From Burkholderiaceae bacterium (lineage in GTDB: Bacteria; Pseudomonadota; Gammaproteobacteria; Burkholderiales; Burkholderiaceae_E): DNA of 32,935 nucleotides. The translations under genes and the position numbers were made by a program. Positions 31,714 through 32,935 of this stretch are shown piece by piece; the first letter of the stretch is position 1; every line of letters begins with the position of its first letter. Below the pieces are notes generated by a model that worked only from the letters and a program-made list of their open reading frames with translations, did not search any database and was not told the origin of the DNA. The DNA lies in contig JAHBZV010000034.1 of assembly GCA_019635275.1 (NCBI GenBank), positions 1 to 32,935 on the forward strand. Direction: 5' to 3'.

Positions 31714-32549
31714 AGTTCGAACTCCGCCTCGATCTCGGCAAGGCTGCGCTTGGCTGCGCGCGGCCCCAGCGGGTACGGCGCGCGATTGCCGGCGTACAGC
31801 ACGCCGATGTTGAAACCGTCGTCGGTCATGATCCGGCGGGCGGCCCGGGCCGGGTCGTCGGTCGGGCCGACCGGCGCCGGGTGGGCCTGCTCCTTCCAGG
31901 TGCGCTGCTCGGGACGGAAGGTCACGCAGGGGCTGAGGATCTCGATGAACGAGAAGCCCGGGTGCCGGATCGCCTGCGCGATGATCTCGGCGGTGCCGTT
32001 CGGGTCGCCCGAGAACGCGCGTGCGACGAAGTTGGCACCCGAGGCCAGCGCGATCACCAGCGGGTGGAACGAGCGCACGCCGGTGCCGCCGGGCGAGAGC
32101 TTGGAGTCCCAGTCGGGCTCGGTGGTCGGCGAGGGCTGGCCCTTGGTCATCCCGTAGACGTGGTTGTCCATCACGATGTACGTGAGGTCGACGTTGCGCC
32201 GGCACGCGTGCAGGAAGTGGTTGCCGCCGATCGAGTAGCCGTCGCCGTCGCCGCCGGCGACCAGCACCGTGAGGTCGGGGCGCGCGACCTTCAGGCCGGT
32301 GGCCGCGGCGAGCGAGCGCCCGTGCACGCCGTGGAAGCCATAGCACGAGGTATACGCGGGGATGCGCGACGAGCAGCCGATGCCGGAGACCACCGCGACG
32401 TTCTCCGGCCGCACCTGCACCATCGCCAGCGCCTTGGTGACCGACCCGAGCACCGAGTAGTCGCCGCAGCCCGGGCACCAGATCGGCTTGTACGACGACT
32501 TGTAGCTCTGCGCCGTGAGTGGCGCGGGAGCCGTGACCGCCTCGTTCAT
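31710..32549 (-). CDS. korB: 2-oxoacid:ferredoxin oxidoreductase beta subunit
   Basis: A 279-residue ThDP-binding beta subunit of the 2-oxoglutarate/pyruvate:ferredoxin oxidoreductase family. It has IWCPGCGDYSVLGSV, GIGCSSRIPAY, the ThDP/Mg motif GGDGDGYSIGGNHFLHACRRN and the following VMDNHVYGMTKGQPSPT. It decarboxylates a 2-oxoacid to acyl-CoA, reducing ferredoxin. Its start overlaps the alpha gene's stop by 4 bp. Whether the substrate is 2-oxoglutarate or another acid cannot be fixed from sequence, but the two-subunit layout fits KorAB. Confidence 0.9.
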   Translation of the reverse strand: MNEAVTAPAPLTAQSYKSSYKPIWCPGCGDYSVLGSVTKALAMVQVRPENVAVVSGIGCSSRIPAYTSCYGFHGVHGRSLAAATGLKVARPDLTVLVAGGDGDGYSIGGNHFLHACRRNVDLTYIVMDNHVYGMTKGQPSPTTEPDWDSKLSPGGTGVRSFHPLVIALASGANFVARAFSGDPNGTAEIIAQAIRHPGFSFIEILSPCVTFRPEQRTWKEQAHPAPVGPTDDPARAARRIMTDDGFNIGVLYAGNRAPYPLGPRAAKRSLAEIEAEFEL

Positions 32550-32935
32550 TGCTGTCTCCAATCGAGAATGACTTTCGCGAGCTCGGCCGGGCGCATCGGC
32601 AGCGGGCCGGGGCGGTGGAAGCTCGCCGGCTTGCCGGGCAGGTCGTACATCGCGCGCAGGTAGCGGAAGAGTTGCGCCGAGTGGTTCTGCTCGACCACCA
32701 GCACGCGGCGCACGCCCTCGAGCGCCTGCTCGAGCCGTTCCGGCAGCGCGGGTGCCAGCAGGCGCAGCGCGATCAGCCGCGCCTTCACGCCCTGGGCGGC
32801 GAGGCGGGCGAGCGCCTCGCGCGCGACGTCGGTCACCGAACCGAAGGTGATCACCGCGACGTCGCCTTCGCCTTCGAGGTCGGCCCACCACGGGCCGTAG
32901 TCGTACTGCATCAGCTTGCGCTCGCGCTTGTCGAG
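32546..32935 (-). CDS. korA: 2-oxoacid:ferredoxin oxidoreductase alpha subunit, C-terminal part
   Basis: The last 129 residues of the alpha subunit; the gene runs off the right edge of the window. Visible are VAVITFGSVTDVAREALARLAAQGVKARLIALRLLAPALP, typical of the transketolase C-terminal-like domain, and VLVVEQNHSAQLFRYLRAMYDLPG. It is coupled to korB by a 4-bp overlap. Confidence 0.88.
   Translation of the reverse strand, partial: LDKRERKLMQYDYGPWWADLEGEGDVAVITFGSVTDVAREALARLAAQGVKARLIALRLLAPALPERLEQALEGVRRVLVVEQNHSAQLFRYLRAMYDLPGKPASFHRPGPLPMRPAELAKVILDWRQQ

Noticed and set aside
1-32935. CRISPR arrays, rRNA genes or riboswitches
   Set aside because: I saw no regularly spaced repeats, no rRNA sequence and no riboswitch core in a read of both strands; no covariance search could be run.

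Overview
The window looks like chromosomal DNA of a high-GC proteobacterium, most likely a betaproteobacterium. The flanking genes are an ILVBL-type ThDP enzyme, a CYTH/CHAD protein, DHFR and a 2-oxoacid:ferredoxin oxidoreductase next to a ferritin-like protein. This is a judgement from protein style, not from a database match. Core-type genes occupy 1-3157 and 27918-32935.

Between them is a genomic island of about 24.3 kb at the 3' end of a tRNA-Arg(CCT) gene (27678-27753, minus strand). The first 39 bases of the tRNA copy, read on the plus strand, are repeated exactly at 3343-3381, so the island has attL/attR-like ends. I see no integrase inside. The right part of the island (23.1-27.6 kb) is mobile-element debris: small exported proteins, an IS3-family element sitting between the remnants of a DNA methyltransferase gene and an HNH nuclease gene, and a short duplicated segment.

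The cargo (4.0-23.05 kb) is a bacterial microcompartment (BMC) locus combined with one-carbon/folate enzymes. The shell genes are one BMC-H, one BMC-T and one BMC-P. A CoA-acylating aldehyde dehydrogenase carries an encapsulation-peptide-like tail. Two paralogous small proteins share an EutT-N-terminus-like motif and have C-terminal helices. Around these are a FolB-like protein, PurU, three PanB-like proteins, an MTHFR fused to a MetV-type Cys-rich domain, ThyA and a FolC-like ligase. The locus also has an Ssu/Tau-type ABC importer, an arylsulfatase without a visible signal peptide, a TauE/SafE permease and a LysR-type regulator.

Four promoters in the island share one layout: a TTGCA-N5-TGCAA-like dyad (the T-N11-A LysR box), 16 nt, nnGCATT, 22 nt, then a TA[GC]nCT -10. 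They lie before the ABC importer, PanB1-MTHFR, PanB2-BMC and PanB3-sulfatase. If the -10 is placed at -12, the dyad is centred at -65, the usual LysR position. The island therefore appears to encode one co-regulated pathway.

My working model is inference. An organosulfate or related anion is imported and desulfated in the cytosol. Its carbon skeleton passes through PanB-like hydroxymethyl chemistry and an aldehyde that is converted to acyl-CoA in the compartment. One-carbon units are carried on tetrahydrofolate and leave as formate through PurU. The substrate cannot be named from sequence. I do not recall a described BMC class with PanB, MTHFR, FolB, FolC, ThyA and PurU, so this is a good candidate for an undescribed system.
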